From Centropus unirufus (lineage: Eukaryota; Chordata; Aves; Cuculiformes; Centropidae): a stretch of 64,000 nt of DNA. Each line of letters begins with the position of its first letter. Position 1 is the first letter of the stretch. The translations under genes and the position numbers were made by a program. The DNA lies in NCBI GenBank assembly GCA_013397695.1, contig VYZI01000392.1:504644-568643 (forward strand), in the 5' to 3' direction. Shown in pieces: positions 54,801 to 63,829 of this stretch. Under the pieces are notes generated by a model, which was not told the origin of the DNA, searched no databases, and worked only from the letters and a program-made list of their open reading frames with translations.

Positions 54801-57800
54801 TAGATGCGATTGCATAATGGGCGAAATAACCCCCAAAGTGCCAAGAAACAGCCCCCACAAAACATCTCCCACATTTGGAGCCAAGTGTTTGATATTACCT
54901 GCCCTCTATTCAAAATCTGAATAACACCCCCCACCCTGCAACCTGGCCGCTCAATGCCTTCAAGCCCCTAAAGATCCCAAACGTTGTACTTGGAGGGTCA
55001 GGATGACAGGGCAAGTTTTATCTGACAGATCTTGAGTGCCTGGCAGAGCAGAGGCCCCCAGGCAAGCAACTCCCTTTCTGTTTCCTTCTCCAGCCTAAGC
55101 AGTGATTCACAACCTACTTTTGCTTCTAGAGCCCTTCTGGATCTGCAGTGCTAACAGAGTGGCAAATCCTGGCAAGAAATTCAGTCACCTGTCAGTAGGA
55201 CAGGGACTTAGCGCCAAGATGTATTTCCAAGAAACTCTGTCGTTCTGCGCTAACACGTACCAGATATTTCATCCCCGATTTAAGTGCATTAAACAATTGG
55301 CCCATGCAGCGACAAATTCTTTTCATACTTATATAATCTTTTTGTACAAGTTAATTTTTTTCTATGCATATTTCTGCCTAAGGACTACTTTGTTTGCTTT
55401 TTTATAGCAATCACAGGAAAATCCTTTTTTAAGAGCATCTCAGACTGTGTGTTCAACTGGATCTCACGTATAAGTGAAAAGCAAGTCCAGTCTCTTGCAT
55501 CTGCATAATTTTGCAGCTTGGTTGACTTTCACAAGCAACATCGCCTGAAGGTTTGCGGCACCAGTTTGCCTATAACACAAAGTCAATGTGCCTTCTTTTA
55601 TCACCCTACCAGCAACAGTCCGCAGTGCAGACCGGATGGAGAAGTCCTAGCAGAGACAAAACCAGCTGAAGAATTTCCAAACCATCTCAGCAGCAGTGAA
55701 GAAAGCACCGGCAGCTGGTCCCAGCTCGCTAACGATGAGGAGAATCCTGACGACACGAGTAGCTACTTGCAGCTCAGTGAGCGATCTCTGAGGTACCCAT
55801 ATTGTCTGTTCGCTGTATGCAATAAGGTCCAGTCAACCCAAGCCAATGGCTTGACGACCGTGCATCAGGAGCGAGGGCCAACAGCTTGAGATTTATTCAG
55901 AATACTGTAAAGAAAGCCTAATCATAGACTCCATTTTTTTTATTTATTTATTTTTTTAAAAAAGTTAACCACATTGTGCTCCTCAGCCAGATCTTTTTAT
56001 GATATTATTGGTCATCAGCTGGGTTCAGACAAAGAAAAACCTTCCTAGCACCACTCAAACGCCTCAGTCAAATGGCCACTAGATAAGCTAATTGCTATGG
56101 TCTTTCCTTTGATTTACTTGCTACTATTTCCATAAAATTTTTACTTTGGTATCTCCATAACAGAGATTGATGAGTGCTATTCCCACCAGGCATCTGCACT
56201 GAGAGCAGAGTCAGAGCCCTGACCTGCTTAGACTGACAGAGAACGGATCCGCAGAGGATGGCCAGGTCCCCCCTGAGTAGGCACAAATTCCAGAGCCTTC
56301 ATTGCAGTCTGATGCTTTTTGTTCATATCCAAGTTGGGATGTGTGTTTAAAGACGTCATCTGGTCCTTAGAGTTTATATAAAGTAACATTAATTTGACTT
56401 CTGCCCTTCCACAAATTTGAATTGAGCAAGGATTTTTCTTCACATGCTCTTAGATTGGGTTTTAAAATATTGTCAAGTAATTACATCTTTCTCTTGGGTT
56501 GTTAAGACAACAAGGAGGGAAGACAGTATATAATAAATAATGAAGCAGGGAAAAGAAAGAGGCTGTCAGAGAGCACTGCTGGTTAGTTGTAAAAATACCG
56601 AGCAGCACTTTTGCTGTCAGTCTGGATGAACATTCATCCCGTTATTATGGTGTGGCCTTTGAGAAAATCCTTGGTCTGAAAGATCTAATATATTGTGCCT
56701 TTTGGCTCTGCATTGAAACAGAAACTGCTACAGCAAGTCTGAACGCATGGCATGCTGACCCCGATTCAGAGAAACCTTATGGGGAAAGGAACTGTCTAGT
56801 CAATGCTTCTAATGTAAGGAAAAATGCTGGATGCTTTTCCAGTAAAAATTAAGTAGTTCGAGTTGACATAGAACACAGAACTTGTTTGTGCTAATTGACT
56901 CACAGCAAATGCACAGCCTGTTCAATAGACTCTGACAACATCGGCATGAGCAGTCACTGACAAACCCATAAGGATGTTATCAGGTGAACTGGTACTATTT
57001 TTCCCAAAAATTCTCAGATATAATATTTCAATTTGGGAAGGAGCCAAAGAGAATACTTCTATGTATTACTAGTCCCAAGGGGCTCTGGCTTTAATTAAAA
57101 TCTCGATCTTTCATAGTCAGAAACACAAGGGGCTGTCATTGCTCCTGGTGGTTCCATCAGGTCCCCGGTAGTTTTTGGGGTAGGATGCAATTCGCTGAAA
57201 CGGCTGCTGCTTACAGGCGTGGAGTCACACAACAGGTAAGCACCACGATGGGAAATCAAACGCCTTGCCATAACTCGCCCCATTCAGAGGTATCTAAACC
57301 TCTGCAGGTTTTTCCAGGACATCTCTACCCGAAGATCTTTCTTTTCAGGGACTCAGACTGTATTTTTGTTTGAGGCCATAAGCCATTCACCAGAAGACAG
57401 TCCACTTCTTTTCCCTCCCATTTACAGCATCGCTCGATACATGCTTCACCTAAAACTCCGTATTAAGACTCATTATTTTGAGCCGATTGGCGCACTTCAT
57501 TCTGGGAACCACTTGCTGAACATAATTGATTTTCTGGAACTCTGCATAACAGGGAGCAGCCTCTTCACTTTGCTTTGTACATAAATTAATTAAAGAGATG
57601 TATGGAGACGTGTTCAGTGCAGCTTGGCACTAATATTTAAACTTTTGCTTTGTCAGCAATGGCAACAGCAGCACAACTAGCAGTCTTGGCATTATGGACC
57701 TGGAAATTTATCAGGAGAACGTGCCATCTTCTCCTGTGATTAAGTAAGTAGTTGCTGAAGTCAGACTTGATGTTTAGCCTAATTTTAAGTGCAAATCATT

Positions 57801-60800
57801 TATGCCATCTAAAACGTGCCAAGCCCTGCTTTGCACCTGCTGCTGAGCCTGCCATTAGTTTCAGAAAAAAAAGTAGGTGCTGGTGTCTATGCAAAGTCAC
57901 AGCTCTAGACAGGGAAATACAGGGAATCCCACCCAGGGGGTTCTCTCAACAAAATATGGATCCACCAGCTTGTCTGCCCAAAAGGCAGTTTTCTGTGTTA
58001 TCGGTTTCCAATTGTGCGAGTTTTCTTCTCCAAGTAACTTCAAATACTATCAGAAGTATCAAATACTATCAGAACTTTCCCGTTATAGTAAATAATGTCA
58101 AGCAAATAAGAATCAATTGAAGTCAAGGAAAATAAATATGATGGCATTCTTCCCTAGAGTAATAATAATTTGGCCGTAGGTACCTATTGTCATGCCTATT
58201 GTTTCTGAGCCTGTTTCTGCTAAGCACACAATTAAATTACCAAGAAACGTGCAAACACCTGCCTGAAGATCCTGGTACCTGAAACCAAGGTTAATCTGCC
58301 AGCTGGCGAGCATCACGAAGCAGCCAGGGCACAGCCGCTGCAGAAACATCTGGACTGTGCATCATGCATTGAATGGAACTTTGTAAAGCTGGAGACATCA
58401 GGAAACCTTCACAACTCATTCCCAGACTACGTTAGCTCTGTCCTGCCTTAAGAGGCTCTTATTTTGTAAGAAATCTGGGCATTTATCTATCTAGAGAGTT
58501 ACCTGCGTCCCCTCTGATTTGGAGAGTAGCCTTGTTAAAACGCTCCAATCTCCACAGTGGGCAGTGAAATTTCCTACACGTTTTCCCAAAGATTGCCCCT
58601 CTCCCCCTTATATTCCCAAAGGCCAAAGAGATAAATTTCTGACTCCCTTAGCTTTCAGAGTCTGTTCTCGTGTGCTAGCCAACAGGTGCGAGGAGCTTGC
58701 TCTCACGCAGTTCAAAGTCAAGGCACAGAATACACATGCTGTTCCAACAGAAAAGTGGGGAAAAAAAAAAAAAACCATGATGGAAAGAAAGTTATGTAAC
58801 ACCTGTGATTCCAAGTCATGCCATGCATTGCATTTATCGTTTCCTACAATTGCTACATCAATGAACTCATGCCTGGAGTTTGCATCCTGTAGTTTAGGAA
58901 GGAGGTAGTACATAAGAAATTAAGATCTTTGGGAATTTCTGCAAGGCGTAGGCAGAATTTGTTTAACCAAACAGCTGGTATACATAAAACCAGCAGAGTT
59001 GAAGACAATGATGGTGATGTTTGTATTTAACTATGAACGGTAACACTAGAAAGGAAGAGGGAAAGCATTCAGCCAGGGAGTATGGCACTGCCAGAGGCAG
59101 CCACTGCAAGGTCAGTATTCCTGCCTAGGTTGAGCCTTGCTTTCCCTACCTTAAAGTCATTTACTCGTCACTAAATAAGCTGAAAAGATACACAGATCCT
59201 AGTGAAATGCAACACACATTGCAACCAGCACGAATACTTCATCCTATTTTGGGAACAATGCCACCATTCAAATAGCTTTACCTGATTAACAAAGCAAATT
59301 AATCAGCATTTTATTATTTCATCCTATATAACTTTGTTCTTGCAGTTTTCTAGGTCTTGCATTGAGCGAGAAGTTTATCCATCGTGAAGCAAGGTTTTAG
59401 CGTGTTCCTAAATATCACTAATAAGTTTTGTTGTTGTTTGTTTCTAAGTGAATTAGTAGAAGAGAAGGTTTTCCTTAAAGAACAGACAGAAAATACCGAG
59501 GGTAAGTTGAACAACATCAATTAAAGCACAAAATTCAAAGTTAGCACAGGTAATCGCGCAGTAACTTTGGGGATTATTTTTCCAGAAAGTACTTCAGGGC
59601 TGTCAGTGGGAACAGCTAATTGTCAAAAGGACCTACTGGTGATTAACTTTGACCTGGAACCAGAGTGCCCCGACGCGGAGCTGCGAGCCACCCTGCAGTG
59701 GATAGCCGCTTCCGAACTTGGAATTCCCACCATCTATTTTAAGAAGTCTCAGGAAAACAGGATTGAAAAGGTAGTATTTTCAGAATTGGGCACGCTATTA
59801 ATTCGTTTTAATCACAGCAGTAGTTATGATTTATTGAAGTTACTGAGCTTAAAAGCAGACGCAGAAACATTTAATTACAAAAAGATGGCAACACTAGTGT
59901 TTATTACAGAAAGGAAGGAGAATATTAAATATGTCAGGGTTTAAGGTATGTAAAATATTTTGTTGATTGTCCATGGCACAAGACTCAGTATCACCATGAG
60001 ACCTTCTCCAAAGCCTCTGTAACACACTTGGATGGAATCTGTTTACCTTTTCATCTCAATGATGGGTTAAGTATCAATGCCCAAGGCAGAATTAACAGGA
60101 TGAGGCCTTGATCTGGCTGCACTGGAAGAGCTGCAGGTGGCTTACGTGGAGGTTAAGCGTGTAGCTTAAAAATTGGAAGTAAAAATCCCTTACGTGTGGA
60201 CAACAAAATTCTGCTACTGGGTGACGGTACGAGCTGACTGTGATGCAAGACGGAAGATTTCCAGCTGCAAAATTCCTTAGTCCTGATGGATTGAAGTAGT
60301 CAAGATGCCACCCACAGGAAAGAGTAGAACAGCCCTGTTTCCAGGGTCAGCAAGAGTGGCTCAAGCCTTACAAAAAGTGTCGCAGCGTTCAAATCAATTA
60401 ATGAAAAAGTATTACTAATCACTATTTTGGTCTTTTATGGGAAGATCATTTTGAGTAGCAGACATATTGTTTGATTTTCTTGAGTACATGCATTTGGGAA
60501 TCATAAACATAATTTAAAATGCATTCAGCAGCCACAGTCCAAATTGTGTCTAATTAAAGAAACAGCTGTCAGCTTTACCCATGTGCTTTGGCAAACTGTT
60601 AATTCAATTGCAAAAATACACTAGAGAATAATGAAGCGCATCCTGCCTACAACAGTGCTCTTGGAAATCGCGTGCCTATTATATGTCATTAAAATACATA
60701 TTAAAAGTTTAGGCTGCAGTATGTAAATAGCAAACAGCTACACTAACTAGAAACACACAATATTTTCTTGCGTGGTTTAAAAGTGGAACTGTGGAAGGAG

Positions 60801-61683
60801 CAAGCTAATTAGATATTGATTGTGAAATTCAAAGAAATGAAAAGCTTTGATTTTCCTTTATGTGCTTCAGAAAAAAAATCAGTACCAGATGTGTGACACA
60901 GTGAAGCCCATTATTAGGTACAAAGAGGACAAAATTTAGGAATTTTACAGCTCCTTCAGAACATCTATTGAACCTCTGTTGTATCTGGAATATACAAAAA
61001 AAATTCAACCACAATGGCAGGAAATATATTTGATGTGACAGAAGTTCACCCAGAATTCTCTCTCACCAGCAATATGCAGATATTTAAAATACCATGGGAC
61101 GTATACGTTGGAACACACAAGACCAAATATAAATTAAAATATAACCAAATGGTAATGAAGTGGGATTTTTTTTTTTCCTTTAAAACGGACAGTCACACTT
61201 CCATTAATATCAGAGCGTGTTGTCAATAACAGGGAAGGTTGTGATCCTTGCATTCACCTTGCACTTACTTTCATTGCAATAAGGAATAATTGACAAGAGC
61301 AGCCAATTTAGAAAATGTCATGAAACTCAAGCGGTCTTTGGGGAGCTGTGGAACTTCAGAAATCAAAGTTCTAGAAATAGATCAATTTATATTGCTGTGA
61401 GGGGAATCATGTCCAAAAGATGGACTTAAAGCAGTTTGTGTTGATTTATTTAAAAAAAGCTTAGCAAAAAAAATCTTCCCCAAATCCTAAGCATGTTTTG
61501 GTTTTGTTTTTTTGTTGTTGTTTTTTTTTTTTTTTTTAGTTCTTAGATGTTGTGCAGTTAGTCCAGCGGAAGTCCTGGAAAGTGGGGGATATCTTTCATG
61601 CCGTGGTGCAGTACTGCAAGCTCAGCGAGGAAGGCAGAGATTCAACACCAAGCCTGTTTGATTGGCTTCTCGAATTGGGTTAA
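18699..61683 (+). CDS. SPHKAP: SPHKAP gene, exons 2-12 (whole coding span in window, with introns)
   Basis: Eleven exons (18699-18801, 22804-22914, 43774-43833, 45472-45606, 48887-49142, 49426-53161, 55613-55792, 57657-57743, 59449-59501, 59586-59770, 61540-61683) join with matching phases and GT-AG borders. They encode 1,682 residues, closely matching vertebrate SPHKAP from just after its N-terminus to its stop. SPHKAP is a cytoplasmic A-kinase anchoring protein of excitable cells. It binds PKA type I regulatory subunits through two amphipathic helices, was first found as a sphingosine kinase 1 partner, and is reported at ER-plasma membrane junctions through VAP. Its C-terminal domain is shared with AKAP11, but the N-terminal exons match SPHKAP and not AKAP11. 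The first coding exon is missing: exon 2 opens with the third base of a split codon, and no matching short exon was found upstream. No frameshift or internal stop is present, so the gene looks intact and constrained. Confidence 0.95.
19249..19323. repeat. (TTTA)n / (TTTTA)n microsatellite
   Basis: Seventy-five bases of TTTA and TTTTA units with almost no interruptions. Confidence 0.95.
20416..20700. repeat. 148-base tandem duplication
   Basis: Copy 1 (20416-20563) and copy 2 (20564-20700) both begin TCTTTATGGCATTGTCCCAG and continue through GTGAGGAAAGGATACAGAAT and TAGGCTTTATTACCTTCTTT to GATGTGTA. They differ by a few substitutions and by the length of an internal T-run, which shortens copy 2. 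The high identity suggests a fairly recent event. Confidence 0.95.
22804..22914 (+). CDS. SPHKAP: SPHKAP exon 3
   Basis: Acceptor TTTTTACAG and donor GTAAGT flank exactly 37 codons (residues 35-71). The peptide contains SNSLLESTDYWLQNQR and PCQIGF followed by an acidic EDKSES stretch, nearly identical to mammalian SPHKAP. Both ends are phase 0, so skipping it would keep the frame. No known domain covers this part; the conservation suggests a binding surface of unknown role. Confidence 0.95.
24118..24269 (-). mobile_element. CR1 LINE 3'-end fragment (antisense)
   Basis: Reads on the + strand as the reverse of a CR1 tail: TCATAGAATGGTTTGGGTTG, then ACACCTTCCACCAGATCAGG, TTGCTCAAAGCCTCATCCAG and CCTTGAACACCTCCAGGGCA. 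It breaks off after CTCTGGGCA. Only the terminal 150 bases survive. Confidence 0.93.
26204..26490 (-). mobile_element. CR1 LINE 3'-end fragment (antisense)
   Basis: The reverse complement of a CR1 tail from ATCGTAGACGGTTTGGTTTG through ACTGGATCAGGGGCTCCAAG, GATGGGGCAGCCACGACTTC and CCCTTCCAATTTAAGGCCAT to CATGCCCTGATCAGCA. It is longer than the other antisense copy, 2.1 kb away, and has the 'gggctccaagcccc' variant, so it comes from a different CR1 subfamily or insertion. Confidence 0.95.
32036..32075. repeat. 20-base tandem duplication
   Basis: CATAAGTTAGAGAAGAATCA occurs twice, head to tail, without mismatch. Confidence 0.95.
40100..40338 (+). mobile_element. CR1 LINE 3'-end fragment (sense)
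   Basis: Contains GGACAAGGGGGAATGGTTTT, GATTAGATATTAGGAAGAAT, GGTGAGGCACTGGTCCAAGT, GCTGCCCCATCCCTGGTGGT and the terminal CCAAACCATTCCATGA. Compared with the other copies it has an internal deletion of about 55 bases between GGCCAGGTCAGG and GGAACCGGATGAGC. Confidence 0.93.
43774..43833 (+). CDS. SPHKAP: SPHKAP exon 4 (60-base exon)
   Basis: Acceptor CTCATTACAG and donor GTAACA bound 20 codons (residues 72-91), beginning VCFVNLD and ending EQVKQ. It is conserved with human SPHKAP and symmetric (phase 0-0). The exon sits after the largest intron in the window (20.9 kb) and is too short to stand out as an open frame by itself. It was found by its homology and splice sites. Confidence 0.9.
43834..45471 (+). 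other. SPHKAP intron 4
   Basis: A 1.6-kb intron. A frame at 45124-45396 is open but unrecognised. No repeat of note apart from an A-run near 44488. Confidence 0.85.
45472..45606 (+). CDS. SPHKAP: SPHKAP exon 5
   Basis: Acceptor CATATTACAG and donor GTAGGA bound 45 codons (residues 92-136). The peptide includes SPNLPKLISSMNVQ, PPKENEIVLLSGLASGNLQ and a terminal YEVSQ, almost the same as mammalian SPHKAP. It is phase 0-0. Exons 3, 4 and 5 are all symmetric, so each could be skipped without a frameshift. Confidence 0.95.
45607..48886 (+). other. SPHKAP intron 5
   Basis: A 3.3-kb intron with an A-run near 45675-45695 and one CR1 fragment (46900-47361). I see no gene. Confidence 0.85.
46900..47361 (+). 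mobile_element. CR1 LINE 3'-end fragment (sense), longest in window
   Basis: Begins in the end of the CR1 reverse-transcriptase/3' UTR region: GGACATGGATCTGTTGGAGC, CATGGAGCACCTCTCATACG, ACACAGGCTGAGAAAGAGTT and CCAGCCTGGAGCAGAGAAGG. It continues through GGACAAGGGGGAACAG, TTGCCCAGAGCAGTGGTGG and CAAGGCCAGGTTGGATGGGG to CCAAACCATTCCACGATTCC. The left end is approximate. Confidence 0.93.
48887..49142 (+). CDS. SPHKAP: SPHKAP exon 6, with FFAT-like motif
   Basis: Acceptor CCCCTCCAG and donor GTAAAA bound 85 codons plus one base (residues 137-221, phase 1 out). It starts CPWLADVCLVQCARG and continues with FEINKFLIGLELVQERQL, strongly conserved with mammals. The C-terminal half is acidic and holds IEEDFLTASEHLEDD. 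The core DFLTASE (49082-49102, residues 202-208) fits the FFAT pattern recognised by VAP proteins, with threonine at position 4 as in phospho-FFAT motifs. VAP binding of mammalian SPHKAP is published; assigning it to this exact site is my inference. Confidence 0.95.
49143..49425 (+). other. SPHKAP intron 6 (283 bases)
   Basis: A short intron between the phase-1 donor of exon 6 and the giant exon 7. In-frame stop codons (for example TAA at about 49252) mean retention would truncate the protein. Its last 55 bases are open in frame with exon 7 and read as a hydrophobic, signal-peptide-like leader by accident. Confidence 0.9.
49426..53161 (+). CDS. SPHKAP: SPHKAP exon 7, giant exon with PKA-anchoring helices
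   Basis: Acceptor TTTTCTTTTACTAG precedes 3,736 bases that stay open to the donor GTAAGC (residues 222-1466, phase 2 out). The open frame also runs 55 bases back into the intron; that leader is not part of the exon. Helical segments with a shared Y/F-A-x-x-L/V-A pattern lie at residues 376-398, 923-946, 1030-1051 and 1340-1349. The one with FAEELAETVVSMATEIAAI (residues 924-942) is the best match to a PKA RI-anchoring helix. Conserved blocks include ALEVALACAATVIGTISSP, EYSFPSALCGMTQVASAVAV, KQPWFCAWKRG, HRAPRLSEIKRKTDEHPEL and SRLTVNVPVKANSLDGFA. Three serine-rich SSxESI modules occur at residues 1075-1160. Segments between the blocks diverge from the mammalian sequence and are polar and probably disordered. 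Confidence 0.97.
53162..55612 (+). other. SPHKAP intron 7
   Basis: A 2.5-kb intron. I see no gene, recognisable mobile element or strong repeat. Confidence 0.85.
55613..55792 (+). CDS. SPHKAP: SPHKAP exon 8
   Basis: Acceptor CACCCTACCAG and donor GTACCC bound 180 bases; one base completes the serine codon split with exon 7 and two bases are left over (phase 2-2). It encodes about 60 residues, including SSSEESTGSWSQLAN, EENPDDTSS and LQLSERS, well conserved with human SPHKAP. The first half, rich in P and E, is variable. Reading continues open into the intron to 55889, but homology and the donor stop the exon at 55792. Confidence 0.95.
55793..57656 (+). other. SPHKAP intron 8
   Basis: A 1.9-kb intron. 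It has a T/TTTA-rich run near 55936-55965. Nothing else stands out. Confidence 0.85.
57657..57743 (+). CDS. SPHKAP: SPHKAP exon 9, symmetric 87-base exon (likely cassette)
   Basis: Acceptor TGCTTTGTCAG and donor GTAAGTA bound 87 bases encoding about 29 residues, with NGNSSTTSSLGIMDLEIYQE and a following SSP. It enters and leaves in phase 2, so joining exon 8 to exon 10 directly keeps the frame and gives SELVEE. As I recall, human isoforms differ by 29 residues at this place, which fits a cassette exon. That recall should be checked. Confidence 0.9.
57744..59448 (+). other. SPHKAP intron 9
   Basis: A 1.7-kb intron. Only short unassigned open frames and an A-run near 58759-58773 are seen, plus a short imperfect duplication of CAAATACTATCAGAA near 58040-58075. 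Confidence 0.85.
59449..59501 (+). CDS. SPHKAP: SPHKAP exon 10 (53-base exon)
   Basis: Acceptor TTGTTTCTAAG and donor GTAAGT bound 53 bases. The first base completes an Asn codon and the last base opens a Glu codon finished by exon 11. It encodes ELVEEKVFLKEQTENTE, matching the human ELVEEKK-type segment. Only an 84-base intron separates it from exon 11. Its length is not a multiple of three, so skipping it would shift the frame. Confidence 0.9.
59502..59585 (+). other. SPHKAP intron 10 (84 bases, minimal)
   Basis: GTAAGT donor and ATTTTTCCAG acceptor only 84 bases apart. GCAGTAACT, about 25 bases before the acceptor, is a candidate branch site. The length is a multiple of three, but an in-frame TAA follows seven codons in, so retention would end the protein before the C-terminal domain. 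Confidence 0.9.
59586..59770 (+). CDS. SPHKAP: SPHKAP exon 11, conserved C-terminal AKAP domain (part 1)
   Basis: Acceptor ATTTTTCCAG and donor GTAGTA bound 185 bases (residues 1574-1635, phase 1 to 0). After a variable stretch it encodes LLVINFDLEPECPDAELR, then TLQWIAASELGIPTIYFKKS and ENRIEK. This block is nearly invariant in vertebrate SPHKAP and closely similar in AKAP11. Its molecular job is not established as far as I know. Confidence 0.97.
59771..61539 (+). other. SPHKAP intron 11
   Basis: A 1.8-kb AT-rich intron ending in a very long T-tract before exon 12. Exon 11's frame runs on to 59944 but leaves the conserved family sequence at the donor. No gene or mobile element is seen. Confidence 0.85.
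61540..61683 (+). CDS. SPHKAP: SPHKAP exon 12, C-terminus and stop codon
   Basis: A long T-tract (about 61521-61537) and TAG form the acceptor. The exon encodes 47 residues, FLDVVQLVQRKSWKVGDIFH to a final LFDWLLELG, then TAA at 61681-61683. This is the conserved end of the SPHKAP/AKAP11 C-terminal domain, continuing directly from IEK in exon 11. The match to the family's usual end confirms the stop is native. Confidence 0.97.
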   Translation, partial: FLDVVQLVQRKSWKVGDIFHAVVQYCKLSEEGRDSTPSLFDWLLELG

Positions 61684-61767
61684 GAAAGCACCCGTTGGGC
61701 ATTTTTGTTTTAGTCCAGCTTAAATAAGCGGTGGTTTGTGTCACACTCAGATTTCCGAGCATCACTG

Positions 61768-61773
61768 AATAAA
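61768..61773 (+). promoter_or_regulatory. Proximal polyadenylation signal AATAAA
   Basis: A canonical hexamer 85 bases after the stop codon. Downstream sequence is not clearly GU-rich, so use is uncertain. If used it would give a very short 3' UTR. Confidence 0.3.
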
Positions 61774-62322
61774 ACCAGCAAAGATCTACAAACTCTACCG
61801 AAGCAGCACTTGTCCGTTCCACGACTGAGCAAGGAGCAAAGTGAAACCAAGGTGTGTTCGTTTCTTTCCGTGTCTTGAGGGACTTGGCGTGTTGTGCTTA
61901 CAGGGTGCACCGTACCGGGAGGGCATGGATTCTTAACCTTCCAAATGGATGGACTACACAGTAAAGGCATAATTATTATGTTCCATTTTCGTCAACGTGA
62001 TCAGATCAGCTGAAGCGAGGTAGTACACTAACAATCGGGTGTAGAATGCCCCTATTTCTACCGTTCAACTCTTAAAACAAGGATGTGTTCCAGAATGCCC
62101 AGATTCCCGTGTTCCCAGAAAAATAGTTTATTTTATTTAAATCCCTGGAGGCTGCCAAGGGATAAAAAGTTTTGAACGCTCGACACTTCTGCAGTTAGCC
62201 AACATGATAAAAAGCTGCTGAAAACACATTCTAGTTTCTTTCCTTGTGGCTGTTTCCCATAGCTGTTCTCCATTCCCGTCTTCTCAAGGAAATAAAATCT
62301 AGACTCTCAAATTTTACTCTTA

Positions 62323-62411
62323 NNNNNNNNNNNNNNNNNNNNNNNNNNNNNNNNNNNNNNNNNNNNNNNNNNNNNNNNNNNNNNNNNNNNNNNNNNNNNN
62401 NNNNNNNNNNN
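62323..62411. other. Assembly gap (89 N)
   Basis: A run of N inside the inferred 3' UTR. Open frames crossing it are meaningless. True length and content are unknown. Confidence 1.
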
Positions 62412-63547
62412 AGCTGCCTTGGCATGGCCCTCACCAGAGCTCTGCAAGTCAGAGTTTCTAATCCCTGTCCCACCATGGAGCTCCCCCACGCCATGAACTT
62501 GGGTGTCATTTCACCTCTGTGCCTCAGTGTCCCTACCTGGTAAGAGGGAGTACTGACAGTACATTTGTTACATAAAGTGTTTTCTGTCTAAAGCACTATG
62601 TAACGTGCTACATATCGGTTAGAAGCAGTGAAAAAATGGTATTTTAATTTAATCAAATAAGTTGTTAACAAGGTGAAGAAATGCATTTCTGAAAAGAGTA
62701 CCATCTCATCACAAGCATCTTAATTTTTGTAACCTACAAGAAAGCAAAATGATTGTTAAAATTTCAGACATGCTTGTTCATTTTGTTGGTAAGTGTTTGG
62801 ACTATATGTGATAGTTCACATTACTATAACGTTTATATAACTGTTTGGTAAGATATCCTATGGTATCGTCCTGTTCAGATGATCTGTTAGTATCATGCAC
62901 TTAATGATGCATTCCCTTGACTCTGCCAAAGAGATTGATTTGGAATTTAAAGGCAAATATAATTTGTCACATCATAGGTCTTGTGCTATTTTGTCTTTGA
63001 CCTCTCCCTACCCAAAAGTGCAACAGAAAACCTACCTGCTTTTCCCAAGAAAATATTTAAGAGATGTTTTATTTTCCATATAACAGTATATGCTTCTGTA
63101 CTATTTCTTGAAAAAAAAAAAAAAACTATCCTTTTGCACTAAATATTTTTGAAAATTTTGAAGTAGTTTTAAATAATTTATGAAAAAGAGCCATATTCTC
63201 AATTTTATCCTTAAAACCATTCTTAAACTTGCACGATCGCATCACTCATTTGTTACGAAATACGAGTTGTTAGCGAACCAAAATCCAATGTGGAACATGA
63301 AAGAACATGAATCACTTTACACCTGCTCTGCAGGGGACACAAACAGCGAAGGTCGCTTTGCTGTCGAGGTGAAGGTCCATTTATTGCTTACATTGAGCGT
63401 AGCTGTGCAGTCACTGGGCCGGCTCCTAAGAGCTGCTGAGCATCCACAACTCCCACCACATGAGCGGCAGCTGAATGCTCAGCATTTCTGACAACGAAAG
63501 TTAACGAAAAGCACCAAGTGTTAGAGCTAGAGTGCTTTGTTTGAGTT

Positions 63548-63553
63548 AATAAA
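63548..63553 (+). promoter_or_regulatory. Distal polyadenylation signal AATAAA (candidate)
   Basis: A canonical hexamer followed within 20 bases by a GTGTATTTATTTTT stretch, a suitable downstream element. It is one of two good distal candidates. Confidence 0.4.
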
Positions 63554-63725
63554 CGGGAAAGTGTATTTATTTTTAAGCCAAATACAGTTAGTTGTCAGTA
63601 TACAGTTTTTGCTGTGATAGAATCAATGTTTACTTATCCTACAAAGCACAAATATCATGACAGAGTTGTAACAGTGTGATGCGGTTTCTCTGTACAGTAA
63701 TTCTTAATGTTGCAATTTACTCAGA

Positions 63726-63731
63726 AATAAA
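63726..63731 (+). promoter_or_regulatory. Most distal polyadenylation signal AATAAA (candidate)
   Basis: A canonical hexamer followed by TTATGTTATAATGTGCGT and a pyrimidine run, which fits a cleavage site near 63745-63760. It lies just before a CR1 remnant that probably marks intergenic DNA. Confidence 0.45.
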
Positions 63732-63829
63732 TTTATGTTATAATGTGCGTCCTCTCTGCCTTCCTAAGAAGTTCATGAACGTGCTAGAATTTTATTTTTT
63801 TTTACTTAATATTTGCCTGCTATCCCCTT

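Larger units (their letters stand above)
61684..63750 (+). other. SPHKAP: SPHKAP 3' untranslated region (extent inferred)
   Basis: AT-rich DNA after the stop, interrupted by an assembly gap. It contains AATAAA signals at 61768, 62291, 63548 and 63726. The last is followed by a T/G-rich stretch, the expected setting for cleavage near 63745-63760. The end is inferred; short isoforms using the first signal are possible. No convincing second gene lies here. Confidence 0.5.

Noticed and set aside
59586..61683. C-terminal exons belonging to AKAP11 instead of SPHKAP
   Set aside because: The domain is shared, but exons 2-8 match SPHKAP-specific sequence and are in phase with these exons.
62231..62543. 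Open frames of 90-99 codons crossing the N run
   Set aside because: They depend on unknown bases.
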